64,000 nt of DNA from Lysinibacter cavernae (GTDB lineage: Bacteria > Actinomycetota > Actinomycetes > Actinomycetales > Microbacteriaceae), in contig NZ_JAAMOX010000002.1 in the NCBI RefSeq assembly GCF_011758565.1, forward strand, positions 930,001 through 994,000, in the 5' to 3' direction. The number at the start of each line of letters is the position of its first letter. Positions within the stretch are counted from its first letter, which is position 1. Under the pieces are notes generated by a model. The model was not told where the DNA came from and ran no database searches. It worked only from the letters and a program-made list of their open reading frames with translations. This document shows, one piece after another, positions 44,020-53,424 of the stretch. The position numbers and the translations under genes were made by a program.

Positions 44020-45156
44020 ATGTCTAAGCACTTGTCCAAAAAAACCACCCTTCTCACCTTCGCGGCGATCGGGGTCACAGCACTCACCCTCAGCGCGTGT
44101 TCATCCGGCGACAGCGGCGGATCAACCGGCGGTGAAACCAAGGCATCCGCCGATTGCAACGTCGGCATCTCGATGCCAACCCGCAGCCTCGAGCGCTGGA
44201 TCAATGACGGCGAGCAGTTGCAGAAGCAGCTGCAGGACGCAGGCTGCACCGTCGACCTTCAGTACGCAGACAACAAGACCGACCAGCAGATCAGCCAGAT
44301 CCAGAACCAGGTCGCCGGCGGCTCCAAGATCCTCGTGATCGCCGCCATCGACGGCGAGGTCCTCGCGCCGGTCCTCGAAGAGGCAAAGAAGCAGGACGCC
44401 ACGGTTATTGCATACGACCGTCTCATCAACGGCACCGAAAATGTCGACTACTACGCAACGTTTGACAACTACAAGGTCGGGCAGCTGCAGGGTGCCTTCA
44501 TCGAAGACGCGCTCAGCCTCAAGACGGCAACCGAGCCACTCAACCTTGAGCCATTTGCCGGTAGCCCCGACGACAACAACGCCAAGTTCTTCTTCTCCGG
44601 CGCGTGGGATGTCCTCCTTCCCTACGTAGAAAAGGGCACGCTCGTCGTTCCAAGCGGCAAGTCGCCGAAGTCAGACGACGACTGGGCCTCGATCGGTATC
44701 CAGGGCTGGGCATCAGATAAGGCGCAGGCCGAGATGGATAACCGCCTCTCGTCCTTCTACTCTGGCGGCGAAAAGGTCAACGTTGTGCTCTCGCCCAACG
44801 ATTCACTCGCCATCGGAATCATCGCATCACTCAAGTCGGCCGGCTACACGCCTGGCGACGCCTACCCGGTTCTCACCGGACAGGACGCCGACAAGGCAAA
44901 CGTCAAGGCCATCCTCGACGGTGAGCAGTCGATGACCGTGTGGAAAGACACCCGCGCGCTTGGCGACCGAGTCTTCACCATGATCCAGGAGATCGTGAAC
45001 GGCGACGAGGTTGAGGTCAACGACACCGAAACCTACAACAACGGTAAGAAGACGGTTCCTTCGTACCTGCTCGACCCAGAGGTTGTTGTGAAGGATGACG
45101 TGCAGTCGAAGCTCATCGACTCCGGCTTCCTCAAGGCATCTGACGTAGGCCTCTAA
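44020..45156 (+). CDS. xylF: Xylose-type CUT2 ABC transporter binding lipoprotein
   Basis: 378 residues. Signal [27 protein letters not shown] with lipobox Cys27. The Peripla_BP_4 fold shows [24 protein letters not shown] and ITSG-like ligand segments typical of XylF/ChvE ([37 protein letters not shown]). Assignment to xylose rests on the neighbouring xylA and xylB; ChvE-like members also bind arabinose, glucose or galactose. Confidence 0.88.
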   Translation: MSKHLSKKTTLLTFAAIGVTALTLSACSSGDSGGSTGGETKASADCNVGISMPTRSLERWINDGEQLQKQLQDAGCTVDLQYADNKTDQQISQIQNQVAGGSKILVIAAIDGEVLAPVLEEAKKQDATVIAYDRLINGTENVDYYATFDNYKVGQLQGAFIEDALSLKTATEPLNLEPFAGSPDDNNAKFFFSGAWDVLLPYVEKGTLVVPSGKSPKSDDDWASIGIQGWASDKAQAEMDNRLSSFYSGGEKVNVVLSPNDSLAIGIIASLKSAGYTPGDAYPVLTGQDADKANVKAILDGEQSMTVWKDTRALGDRVFTMIQEIVNGDEVEVNDTETYNNGKKTVPSYLLDPEVVVKDDVQSKLIDSGFLKASDVGL

Positions 45157-45172
45157 GCCGTATCCAGCGGAA

Positions 45173-45237
45173 GCGCCCCCGCTCGGGGCGCGGAAAACGA
45201 ACGGATGTCGGGGGCGGCGCGCCACGCCGCCTCCGAC
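45173..45237 (+). other. Two consecutive intra-operon hairpins
   Basis: GCGCCCC / GGGGCGC (45173-45191) and GTCGGGGGCGGCG / CGCCGCCTCCGAC (45207-45237, one mismatch) lie between the binding-protein stop and the ATPase start. Likely mRNA-stabilising or partially terminating structures that raise binding-protein output over the membrane complex. Confidence 0.7.
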
Positions 45238-45289
45238 AACCACCGGCAGTCGTAAACGCTGCCAACTCAACGGTGAGAAGGAGGCACTC

Positions 45290-46822
45290 ATGGAACAATC
45301 AGTCATCCTGAAGATGAACGACATCGGCAAGGATTTTTCCGGGGTTAAAGCGCTCGACGGCGTATCGATCGAAGTCATGCGTGGGCAGGTTCACGCCATC
45401 TGTGGCGAGAACGGTGCCGGAAAATCGACACTCATGAAGGTGCTGAGCGGGGTCTACCCTGCTGGGTCGTTTGACGGCAGCATCGAGTTTGAAGGCAAGA
45501 CGGTCTCGTACCGCAACATCAATGACAGCGAGGCCGACGGCATCGTGATCATTCACCAGGAGCTCGCGCTGAGCCCCTACCTCTCTATTGCAGAGAACAT
45601 TTTCTTGGGCAACGAGATTGCCAAGCGTGGCATCATCGACTGGAACAAGACCAACAGGGAAGCCGCGCTCTTGCTGGCGCGGGTTGGCCTCGCTGAGAAT
45701 CCGGCCACGAAAATCCTCGAGCTTGGTGTTGGTAAGCAGCAGCTGGTTGAGATTGCAAAGGCGCTCTCCAAACAGGTGAAGCTGCTTATCCTTGACGAGC
45801 CAACCGCCGCCCTCAACGATGAGGATTCCGCGCACCTGCTGAGCCTCATCGATCACTTGCGCGAGCAGGGCATCACGTGCATCATCATCTCGCATAAGCT
45901 CAAAGAGATTAAGCGCATCGCCAACACCGTGACGGTTATTCGTGACGGAAAAACGATCGAGACGATCGACATGGCTGGCGAGGATGCAACAGAGGCCCGC
46001 ATCATTCGTTCAATGGTTGGCCGCGACCTCAACAACCTCTTTCCTCCGCGGGACCCAAAAATCGGCGAAGAAGTGCTGCGCGTTGAGAACTGGACCGTGT
46101 ACCACCCCGTCGACACCACCAGAAAGGTGGTCGACGATGCCTCGTTCTCGGTGAAGGCCGGCGAGATCGTTGGCTTCGCCGGTCTGATGGGGGCAGGGCG
46201 CACCGAGCTTGCGATGAGCCTGTTTGGACGCTCCTACGGAACCAACATCTCGGGAAAAGTGTTTAAGAACGGCACCGAAATCCAGATGCGATCGGTTGAC
46301 GAAGCAATCAAGAACGGCTTTGCCTATGCGACTGAGGACCGCAAGAAATATGGCCTCAACCTCATTGGCGATATCACCGTGAATATTTCGGCCGCGGCCC
46401 TCGCCAAGCTCGCGAAGAACGGCGTGATCGATAAGCACCGCGAATACAAGGTTGCTGACTCGTACCGCCAGAAGATGAACATCAAGGCGCCAAGCGTTGC
46501 GGCGATCACCGGCAAACTGTCCGGCGGTAACCAGCAAAAGGTTGTGCTGTCGAAGTGGATTTTCACCGGTCCCGATGTGCTCATCCTCGACGAACCGACA
46601 CGAGGTATCGACGTCGGCGCAAAATACGAGATCTACGGCATCATCAACGAGCTTGCCGCCCAAGGCAAAGCCGTTGTTGTGATCTCTTCGGAGCTGCCAG
46701 AGCTGCTTGGCCTCTCCGACCGAATCTACGCAATTTCTGAAGGGCGCCTCACCGGAGAGGTCGCCCGCGAAGACGCAACCCAAGAACAACTCATGCACTA
46801 CATGACCGCGGGAAAGGACTGA
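45290..46822 (+). CDS. xylG: Xylose-type CUT2 ABC transporter ATP-binding protein
   Basis: 510 residues, two NBDs. NBD1: Walker [27 protein letters not shown], Walker [17 protein letters not shown]-loop [11 protein letters not shown]2: P-loop replaced by [16 protein letters not shown], but [15 protein letters not shown] and [15 protein letters not shown] intact, as in XylG/MglA/GguA proteins. AAGGAG precedes the ATG. Six nucleotides from the permease gene. Confidence 0.93.
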   Translation: MEQSVILKMNDIGKDFSGVKALDGVSIEVMRGQVHAICGENGAGKSTLMKVLSGVYPAGSFDGSIEFEGKTVSYRNINDSEADGIVIIHQELALSPYLSIAENIFLGNEIAKRGIIDWNKTNREAALLLARVGLAENPATKILELGVGKQQLVEIAKALSKQVKLLILDEPTAALNDEDSAHLLSLIDHLREQGITCIIISHKLKEIKRIANTVTVIRDGKTIETIDMAGEDATEARIIRSMVGRDLNNLFPPRDPKIGEEVLRVENWTVYHPVDTTRKVVDDASFSVKAGEIVGFAGLMGAGRTELAMSLFGRSYGTNISGKVFKNGTEIQMRSVDEAIKNGFAYATEDRKKYGLNLIGDITVNISAAALAKLAKNGVIDKHREYKVADSYRQKMNIKAPSVAAITGKLSGGNQQKVVLSKWIFTGPDVLILDEPTRGIDVGAKYEIYGIINELAAQGKAVVVISSELPELLGLSDRIYAISEGRLTGEVAREDATQEQLMHYMTAGKD

Positions 46823-46827
46823 GCCCG

Positions 46828-48018
46828 ATGAGTACAACAACCCCTGTAAAGCGCAAGATTCCAAAGCTGTCGATCAACCTGAGGCAGTACGGCATCCTCG
46901 CGGCGCTCGCGATCATCATCATCCTGTTTCAGGTGCTCACCAACGGCAGGCTGTTGCTTCCCGGCAACGTAAACAACCTCATTCAGCAGAACGCGTACGT
47001 GCTCATTCTTGCCGTCGGCATGGTGATCGTCATTATCGCCGGCCACATTGACCTTTCCGTTGGGTCGGTTGTTGCCATGGTTGGTGCCGTCGCCGCGATC
47101 AGTATGAACCAGTGGGGGCTCCCGTGGTGGGCAGCCGTAATCCTCGCGATTGCCGTTGGTGCCGCCGTCGGGGCCTGGCAGGGATTCTGGGTCGCCTTTG
47201 TCGGAATACCGGCGTTTATCGTGACGCTCGCGGGAATGCTCATCTTCAGAGGCCTCACCCTCGTCCTCCTTACCGGAGGAACCATCAGCGGCCTGCCAAG
47301 CGAGTTCACGGCCATCGGCGCCGGCTGGATTCCGGCCTACCTCGGCGAGGTAGGGGGACGAGACACCCTCACGCTGGTCCTTGGCGTGCTTGCCGTCGGA
47401 GCGCTCATCGTGCAGCAACTTCGCACGCGGGCAACCCTGCACAAGCTTGACCTTCCCCGCGAGCCGCTTGCGTCCTTCTGGACTAAAAACGGTATTGCCG
47501 GTGTCGCGATCCTCGCGTTTGCGTGGCTGCTGAGCGGCTACAGCGGAACACCCCTCATCCTCATCATCCTTGCCGTCATCATCCTGCTGTACACGTTCAT
47601 CCTGAACCGCACCATCTTTGGTCGTCACGTGTACGCAATGGGTGGCAACCGCTTCGCCGCCGTCATGAGCGGTGTCAAGACCCGCTGGGTTGACTTCTTC
47701 ATCTTCGTCAACATGGGCGTGCTTGCTGGCCTTGCCGGAGTGGTCTCGACCGCTCGTGCGGGTGGTGCCGTAGCATCGGCAGGTCAGAACTATGAGCTTG
47801 ACGCCATTGCCGCCGTGTTCATCGGTGGTGCCGCCGTACAAGGTGGTGTCGGAACCGTTGTTGGTGCCGTCATTGGTGGTTTGGTCATGGGAGTGCTTAA
47901 TATGGGACTGTCCATCTTGTCAGTGGATGCCGCGTGGCAGATGGCAATCAAGGGTCTCGTCCTGTTGCTCGCCGTTGCGTTTGACATCTTCAACAAGAGA
48001 CGGGCTGGCGGACGCTAA
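46828..48018 (+). CDS. xylH: Xylose-type CUT2 ABC transporter permease
   Basis: 396 residues, about ten hydrophobic segments, matching XylH/GguB. Motifs: NVNNLIQQNAYVLILAVGMVIVIIAGHIDLSVGS in parts, GIPAFIVTLAGMLIFRGL, GRHVYAMGGNRFAAVMSGV and DAIAAVFIGGAAVQGGVGTVVGAVIGG. Longer than RbsC, as expected for this subgroup. Single permease species. Confidence 0.93.
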   Translation: MSTTTPVKRKIPKLSINLRQYGILAALAIIIILFQVLTNGRLLLPGNVNNLIQQNAYVLILAVGMVIVIIAGHIDLSVGSVVAMVGAVAAISMNQWGLPWWAAVILAIAVGAAVGAWQGFWVAFVGIPAFIVTLAGMLIFRGLTLVLLTGGTISGLPSEFTAIGAGWIPAYLGEVGGRDTLTLVLGVLAVGALIVQQLRTRATLHKLDLPREPLASFWTKNGIAGVAILAFAWLLSGYSGTPLILIILAVIILLYTFILNRTIFGRHVYAMGGNRFAAVMSGVKTRWVDFFIFVNMGVLAGLAGVVSTARAGGAVASAGQNYELDAIAAVFIGGAAVQGGVGTVVGAVIGGLVMGVLNMGLSILSVDAAWQMAIKGLVLLLAVAFDIFNKRRAGGR

Positions 48019-48094
48019 TAGATACGCGTCGCTCTGCTTCAGTGCCTGACTGGCACGGGGCCACATCACATTACGCGAGGAGAGGACGTTGAGC

Positions 48095-49306
48095 ATGCGC
48101 CAGCAGGCTCCACCGAAACTCGGCATACGCGGTGGCACAAGCAACGACCAGCTTCGGCGCTACAACCTGTCGATGGTGATGACTCTTCTGCATCACGCCT
48201 CCGGATGTTCCCGCGCGGAGCTCACCCAGCGAACCGGCCTCACCAGGTCAACAATCGCCGCCCTTGTGGCGGAGCTTGTTGACCTGGGGATGGCCTACGA
48301 GGCCGAGCCAGAGACGGCCGTCGGCCGCGTTGGTCGCCCAAGTTTGCAGGTGTTTCCAAACCCTACAATCGCCGCCATCGCGGTGGCTCCCGACATCGAT
48401 GCCATCACGGTTGGTCTTGTTGGGCTCGGGGGCGAAGTTATCCGGCGCATCCGCTTTGACACGGTGCGCATCCAGACGGTGAGCGAGACGGTCAACGTGG
48501 TCAAGGCCATCGTTGAGGGGATGCGCGGCGAGATTGAGTCTGGCTACAGCATCGCCGGTGTTGGCATTGCCGTGCCAGGGCTGGTGAACGCATCGGACGG
48601 GCGCGTGCTCATCGCCCCGCACCTTGGCTGGCGCGATGCCGGCCTCGCGAGCGCGATGTCAAAAGTGCTCAACTACCCGGTGTATGCCGGCAACGATGCG
48701 AGCCTTGGCGCGATTGCCGAGAGCCTCTTTGGTGCTGGCCAGGACATGAACGACCTCGTGTATCTCAACGGAAGCGCGAGCGGCATTGGTGGTGGCATCA
48801 TTATCAACGGTGTTCCCCTTCGCGGCACGAGCGGGTATGCAGGGGAGCTTGGGCACACGCTGGTGAACAGCCACGGCATCCGCTGCCATTGCGGCCGTAT
48901 CGGCTGCCTTGAGACCGAAGTAAACATGAGTCGGCTGCTTGAGGTGCTTGGGTTGCCGCGCGCCGACCAAGACGAGCTCGACATTGCGCTTGGCGTCTCG
49001 CGCGATCCGGCCGTGCTTGCCGAGGTTCGTCGGCAAATCGATTTCCTGTCTGAGGCCATTTCTAATTTTGTGAACATGTTTGACCCTGAGTCCGTCATCC
49101 TTGGTGGCTTTCTCGGATCGCTGTTGACGGTTGGCCGTGAGAGGCTTGCTGAGGCGGTCAATATTCGGTCAATGAGCAGCGCTGGGCACGAGGTGGTCAT
49201 CCAGCGCGCGAGCCTCAAATCGAAGCTCATGCTTGTTGGTGCGGCAGAGCTCGCGTTTGCTGGGCTCCTCGACGATCCCGCTGGCTATGCAAGGGGTGGA
49301 CGATGA
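48095..49306 (+). CDS. ROK-family transcriptional regulator (XylR/NagC-like) with zinc motif
   Basis: 403 residues from ATG 48095; a TTG six nt earlier is also well placed for AGGAG. An N-terminal winged helix (about 20-85: HHASGCSRAELTQRTGLTRSTIAALVAELVDLG in parts) precedes the ROK sugar-kinase fold with GVGIAVPGLV, NDASLGAIAE, GIGGGIIINGVPL, GYAGELGHTLV and the complete ROK zinc motif CHCGRIGCLE. Likely xylose-responsive repressor. It overlaps the second ROK gene by 4 nt. Confidence 0.92.
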   Translation: MRQQAPPKLGIRGGTSNDQLRRYNLSMVMTLLHHASGCSRAELTQRTGLTRSTIAALVAELVDLGMAYEAEPETAVGRVGRPSLQVFPNPTIAAIAVAPDIDAITVGLVGLGGEVIRRIRFDTVRIQTVSETVNVVKAIVEGMRGEIESGYSIAGVGIAVPGLVNASDGRVLIAPHLGWRDAGLASAMSKVLNYPVYAGNDASLGAIAESLFGAGQDMNDLVYLNGSASGIGGGIIINGVPLRGTSGYAGELGHTLVNSHGIRCHCGRIGCLETEVNMSRLLEVLGLPRADQDELDIALGVSRDPAVLAEVRRQIDFLSEAISNFVNMFDPESVILGGFLGSLLTVGRERLAEAVNIRSMSSAGHEVVIQRASLKSKLMLVGAAELAFAGLLDDPAGYARGGR

Positions 49307-50472
49307 GTAATCGTGGCAGCAATGTTGACGAGGTTCGGCGGTATAACCGTTCGCGCATCCTTGAGCTGGTGCATCGACGTGGCGCCGTCTCGCGTTCAGA
49401 ACTTGCTCGCGAGACCGGGCTGAACCGATCGACCATCGCCGACCTCGTGCTGTCGCTGATTGACGCGGGGCTTGTGCTCGAAAGTGGCCCAGATGTGCAC
49501 ACATCAGTTGGCCGCCCCTCGCCCATCGTGCGGCCAAACCCGGCCTGCGTCGCCTTTGCGGTGAATCCCGAACAGGACGCCGTGACGGTTGGCGTCGTAC
49601 GAATGCACGGCGAAGTGGTCGAGCGCCGTCGCCACGAGGTGGATGCCCCGCTCAACGCGGCCGAAACCGTTGCGGCTGTCGCCCGGATGATCGCGGCCTA
49701 CCGCGCCGAGCTTGAGCCAAACGTTATCGTGGCTGGCATCGGTGTTGCGGTGCCAGGCCTTGTCAGGACTGCCGACGGCGTTGTGAGGCTTGCCCCCCAC
49801 CTCCACTGGGTTGACGAGCCGTTTGCCGAGCTTCTTGCCGAGGCGACCGGCATCGATCGCGATCGCGTCTCCGTGGCAAACGACGCAAGCCTTGGCGCAG
49901 CAGCAGAGTGTTTTTTTGGCGTTGGTCGGGGAGTAACCGACCTGATTTACCTCAATGGTGGCGCGAGTGGTATTGGTGGTGGCGTCATCGCCAATGGCCT
50001 TCCACTCGGCGGAACCGGCGGCTACGCTGGCGAGTTTGGGCACAACTTGGTGACCGCGCCAAACGGGCCAGAGCATGCCACAACGGGCGGCTCGCTCGAA
50101 GATGAGGTCAACCGCCGCCGCCTGCTCGACCTCATGGGATTCGCCGCCGCCGATCCCGTCGTCTTCGAGTCGGCCCTGCTCGGCTCGACCGATCCCGCCG
50201 TTCGGGCAGAGGTAGAGCGGCAGGTTGGCATCCTCAGCATCGCGCTGCGCAACGCAATTAACGTGCTGAACCCCGAGATGGTGGTTCTTGGTGGATTCCT
50301 GGCCGCGCTCTTTGCCGCGGCCCCCGAGCAGCTCGAGCGCCAGGTGCGCGAGCAGACCATGCATGCATCCTACGAGGGCGTGCGCATCGTGCGCGCCGAA
50401 CTCGGCGCAGACCTGCTGTTGATCGCCGCGGCCGACCTGCCGTTCGGCGCGCTCATCGCGACGCCGCTGTAG
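49303..50472 (+). CDS. ROK-family transcriptional regulator lacking the zinc motif
   Basis: 389 residues. A paralogue of the preceding gene with a winged helix (RYNRSRILELVHRRGAVSRSELARETGLNRSTIADLV in parts) and ROK core (GIGVAVPGLV, NDASLGAAAECFFG, GIGGGVIANGLPLGG, GYAGEFGHNLV). Where other ROK proteins carry CxCGxxGCxE, this one reads NGPEHATTGGSLEDEV, with none of the structural cysteines. It may sense a different ligand or act as a partner to the first regulator. Tandem duplication followed by divergence is the simplest origin. Confidence 0.9.
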   Translation: MSNRGSNVDEVRRYNRSRILELVHRRGAVSRSELARETGLNRSTIADLVLSLIDAGLVLESGPDVHTSVGRPSPIVRPNPACVAFAVNPEQDAVTVGVVRMHGEVVERRRHEVDAPLNAAETVAAVARMIAAYRAELEPNVIVAGIGVAVPGLVRTADGVVRLAPHLHWVDEPFAELLAEATGIDRDRVSVANDASLGAAAECFFGVGRGVTDLIYLNGGASGIGGGVIANGLPLGGTGGYAGEFGHNLVTAPNGPEHATTGGSLEDEVNRRRLLDLMGFAAADPVVFESALLGSTDPAVRAEVERQVGILSIALRNAINVLNPEMVVLGGFLAALFAAAPEQLERQVREQTMHASYEGVRIVRAELGADLLLIAAADLPFGALIATPL

Positions 50473-50507
50473 GTCTCGCATGCTGCGTCTCCAACGAGAC
50501 ACACAAA

Positions 50508-50571
50508 GCACCCGTTCGCCGCTCGTTGCGATTTTTTGGGCTGAAAATCGCAACGAGCGGCGAACGGATGC
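50508..50571. repeat. Long palindrome, family member 9
   Basis: About 28-bp arms with one mismatch, beginning GCACCCGTTCGCCGCTCGTT, loop about 7 nt. It lies 36 nt past the second ROK stop and 63 nt from the end of the convergent oxidoreductase gene. Confidence 0.9.
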
Positions 50572-50634
50572 TTGTGTCCCGGCGAATCGATAATCGGTCT
50601 CGCGCAGGTGGGTTGGAAGCGTTGGCCGCAGCTC

Positions 50635-51732
50635 CTAACGCATCCGCTCGAGTGCACCACGGATGTCGGGGTTGCGCTCGTGCTCGATCGCGTCGCCCAG
50701 CGCATCCGCAAGCACCTCCGCGATGGTCACGCGGGCTTTGCGCTCAGAGGAACGCACCGCAGCCTCGACCATCGCGAGGCTCAGCACGTTGCTGTGCACC
50801 TCTGTTGACGGCACAACGCCGGTGCGGAGGGAGCGAACGAATTCGGCGAGGGATCCTGCGATCTCCTCTGGGTCGTTGGCAAACGACGACCCGTCCGCAG
50901 CAACCGCCGAACCGTCGTTGCGCTCGGCGACTGGCGAATGCTCGCCATCCCACAGTGCGCTTCCATCAGCGGCGCTGACCCTCCAGCGGCCGTTCCACGA
51001 GGTTTCGAGGCCGTCGCTGCACCAGCTGCCCGTGTAGATGTAGCGCGTTCCTCCGCTGAGCTCGAAGATCGCTGTCGCGCCCGCATCGCCCGCATACCAA
51101 CTCCACGCGGGGTTGAACTCTTCGCAGTACACGGCGACGGGGTCCTGGCCGAGTATGAATCGCACGGCATCGAAGGCATGGATGGCCATGTCGATGAGCA
51201 GCACGTTTGCCATCTCGTCGCGAAAGCCGCCAAACCGCGGCGCTTTGTAAAACTCGGTGGTCACGATACCGGGGGCGCCAAGCTGGGCAACAACCGCCCG
51301 ATACTCCGAGAGCGTCCGAAAATAGCGCCTCGACTGGCTCGTCATGAGCAGCTGCCCCGCGACCTCCGCGGTAGCGGCAATCGACAGCGCCTGGCTGACG
51401 GTCGGGGCGATGGGCTTTTCGCACAGCACGGGCAACCCGGCAAAGAGCGCGCCAGTGTTGACCGGGTTGTGGGCGACCGGCACCGTGACGTTGATCACTG
51501 CCTGCGCCGCGCTCGCGGTGGCGACCTCAACAACATCGCTGCCAACACTGACGTCGGTGAGCCCAAACTCGAGCAGCGCATCCGCCGCCAGCTTCGTGTC
51601 AAGATCGACGAGGCCAACAAGTACCACATCGGTGGATGCCGTGAGCACTCGCAACCAGTTCTTGCCCATGTTTCCAGCACCAACGAGCACAACCCTGATG
51701 GGCTCGTCCGCAGCAATCAGGGGTGCGCTCAT
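50635..51732 (-). CDS. Gfo/Idh/MocA-family oxidoreductase (ThuB-like)
   Basis: 365 residues. The N-terminal Rossmann fold has IRVVLVGAGNMGKNWLRVL (G-x-G-x-x-G), then the family EKP motif in VLCEKPIAPTVSQAL. The C-terminal domain is the usual alpha-beta sheet. NAD(P)-dependent sugar oxidation is the general role. It overlaps the ThuA gene by 4 nt; in rhizobia the ThuA/ThuB pair acts on disaccharides through 3-keto intermediates, which suggests the same here. Confidence 0.9.
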   Translation of the reverse strand: MSAPLIAADEPIRVVLVGAGNMGKNWLRVLTASTDVVLVGLVDLDTKLAADALLEFGLTDVSVGSDVVEVATASAAQAVINVTVPVAHNPVNTGALFAGLPVLCEKPIAPTVSQALSIAATAEVAGQLLMTSQSRRYFRTLSEYRAVVAQLGAPGIVTTEFYKAPRFGGFRDEMANVLLIDMAIHAFDAVRFILGQDPVAVYCEEFNPAWSWYAGDAGATAIFELSGGTRYIYTGSWCSDGLETSWNGRWRVSAADGSALWDGEHSPVAERNDGSAVAADGSSFANDPEEIAGSLAEFVRSLRTGVVPSTEVHSNVLSLAMVEAAVRSSERKARVTIAEVLADALGDAIEHERNPDIRGALERMR

Positions 51733-52508
51733 CGGGCGAGCGCCCCGCGGTAGCCCTGGCCGTTATAGAAGTCTTCGGTTTCGTAGCGAAGCAGCACGGG
51801 GTCCGTGCGTTCTGGGCGAACTGTTTCGGCCCAGGCAACGCCGTTGGCGATGACCTTCCGCACGTCGTCGTGGTAGTACACCGGGTAGTCCTGATCGCCG
51901 GGGCTGAAGAAGAAAATCTTGCCAAACCCGCGCCGGAACGTGCAGCCGCTGCGGAACACTTCGCCGCCGCTGAAGGTGCTCAGGAACACAATCTCGTCGG
52001 GGGCCGGGATATCGAAGAACTCCCCGTACATTTCTTGCTGAGGAATGATGAAGGGGTGCGGGATGCCCTTGGCAATAGGATGCGTCGGGTCGACGGTCCA
52101 CACGATCTCGCGGTCCTCCTCCGAACGCCAGCGAAGCGTGCACGACGTGCCCATGAGCTTCTGGAAGATCTTCGACCAGTGGCCAGAGTGCAGTACAACC
52201 AGGCCCATGCCGGCGAGAACGTGTCGGTGGACGCGCTCGACCACGGCATCCTCAACTTCGGCGTGAGCGGCGTGGCCCCACCAGACGAGCACATCCGTGT
52301 TGCGCAGTACCTCTTCGGTGAGGCCGTGCTCGGGGTCATCGAGCGTCGCAGTCGTGACAGAAACCTGGCGTTCCGAGTGCTCTTCGATGCCCTCGCGGAT
52401 GGTGTTGTGCATGCCGGTTGGGTAGATCTCGGCGATCTTTGGTTCGAGTTGCTCGTGGCGGTTCTCGCCCCACACGAGTACGCGAAGTGGGGAGGTGGAT
52501 GTTGTCAT
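51729..52508 (-). CDS. thuA: ThuA-like trehalose utilisation protein
   Basis: 259 residues of the ThuA/glutamine amidotransferase-like fold: LRVLVWGENRHEQLEPKIAEIYPTGMH, DVLVWWGHAAHAEVED, GLVVLHSGHWSKIFQKLMG and FFFSPGDQDYPVYYHDDV. AAGGA lies upstream of the ATG. In known systems ThuA works with a ThuB oxidoreductase in catabolism of trehalose, sucrose or maltitol after periplasmic-binding-protein uptake. The substrate here is not determined. Confidence 0.9.
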   Translation of the reverse strand: MTTSTSPLRVLVWGENRHEQLEPKIAEIYPTGMHNTIREGIEEHSERQVSVTTATLDDPEHGLTEEVLRNTDVLVWWGHAAHAEVEDAVVERVHRHVLAGMGLVVLHSGHWSKIFQKLMGTSCTLRWRSEEDREIVWTVDPTHPIAKGIPHPFIIPQQEMYGEFFDIPAPDEIVFLSTFSGGEVFRSGCTFRRGFGKIFFFSPGDQDYPVYYHDDVRKVIANGVAWAETVRPERTDPVLLRYETEDFYNGQGYRGALAR

Positions 52509-52530
52509 GATGAGTTTCCTTCGTAGTGAT

Positions 52531-53415
52531 CTATTTGACGGCGCCGCCGGTTGCCCCGGCAGCTATGTATTTCTGGGCGATGATGAGCAGGATGATCGCC
52601 GGAATTGACGAGAGCACCGCCGTCGCCATCACGGCACTCCAGTTCGACACTTGTGTGCCGAGGTACTGATAGATGCCGAGTGTGACCGGCCGCACCGTTT
52701 CCGTGGTGGTGAGCGTGAGCGCAAAGAGGAAATCGCTCCACGAAAACAGAAAGCTGAACAGCCCGGCCGTGATGAGTGAGTTTTTGCTCACCGGCACCAC
52801 AACGGAGAAGAAGGCCCTGAACAGCCCTGCCCCGTCGATCCGTGCCGCCTCAACAATTGAGGGCGGGATACCCATCATCGATGACCTGAGGATGAGGATG
52901 GCAAACGGGATCGCGTGCGTGGCATCCGCAAGGATGAGGCCTGGTATCGAGTTGAGCATCCCAAGATCGTTGTACGCGCTGTACAGGGCGTTGGCGATCA
53001 CGATGCCGGGAATCATCTGCGAAATGATGATGACAAGCAACGCGATGTTGATCCAGCGGAATCGAAACTGCGCGAGCGCGTAGGCGGCCGGCGCCGCAAT
53101 GGCAAGGCTCAGTATCACTGTTCCGACGGCGATGATCAGGCTTGTGATGAGGTTGCCGCCCTGGTCGGCGATGGCCTTTTCGTAGCCACCAAAGTCGGGG
53201 TTCCACGGAAAGAACGTCGCCGTGAGCGTGTTTCCAGACGGCTGCAGCGACGCATTGACCATCCAGTAGACGGGAAACAGCATGACGGCGAGCAGGGCGA
53301 TACCGAGCGCCGTGTAGCCGAGCTGTTTGCGTGATTTTGGTCGGGCCTGTGCGGGCGAACGCGTCGGTTGTACCGTCGCTTTCGTGTTGAGGCGTGTCTG
53401 TGACATTGTCGACAT
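52531..53415 (-). CDS. CUT1 sugar ABC transporter permease (MalG/ThuG-like)
   Basis: 294 residues, six helices. Start ATG 53415 has AGGAG 7 nt upstream. Typical segments: LFPVYWMVNASLQPSGNT, AAPAAYALAQFRFRWINIALLVII and the EAA loop EAARIDGAGLFRAFFSVVVPVSKNSLIT. Pairs with the permease at 53425. Confidence 0.93.
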   Translation of the reverse strand: MSTMSQTRLNTKATVQPTRSPAQARPKSRKQLGYTALGIALLAVMLFPVYWMVNASLQPSGNTLTATFFPWNPDFGGYEKAIADQGGNLITSLIIAVGTVILSLAIAAPAAYALAQFRFRWINIALLVIIISQMIPGIVIANALYSAYNDLGMLNSIPGLILADATHAIPFAILILRSSMMGIPPSIVEAARIDGAGLFRAFFSVVVPVSKNSLITAGLFSFLFSWSDFLFALTLTTTETVRPVTLGIYQYLGTQVSNWSAVMATAVLSSIPAIILLIIAQKYIAAGATGGAVK

Positions 53416-53424
53416 GATGGGCTC

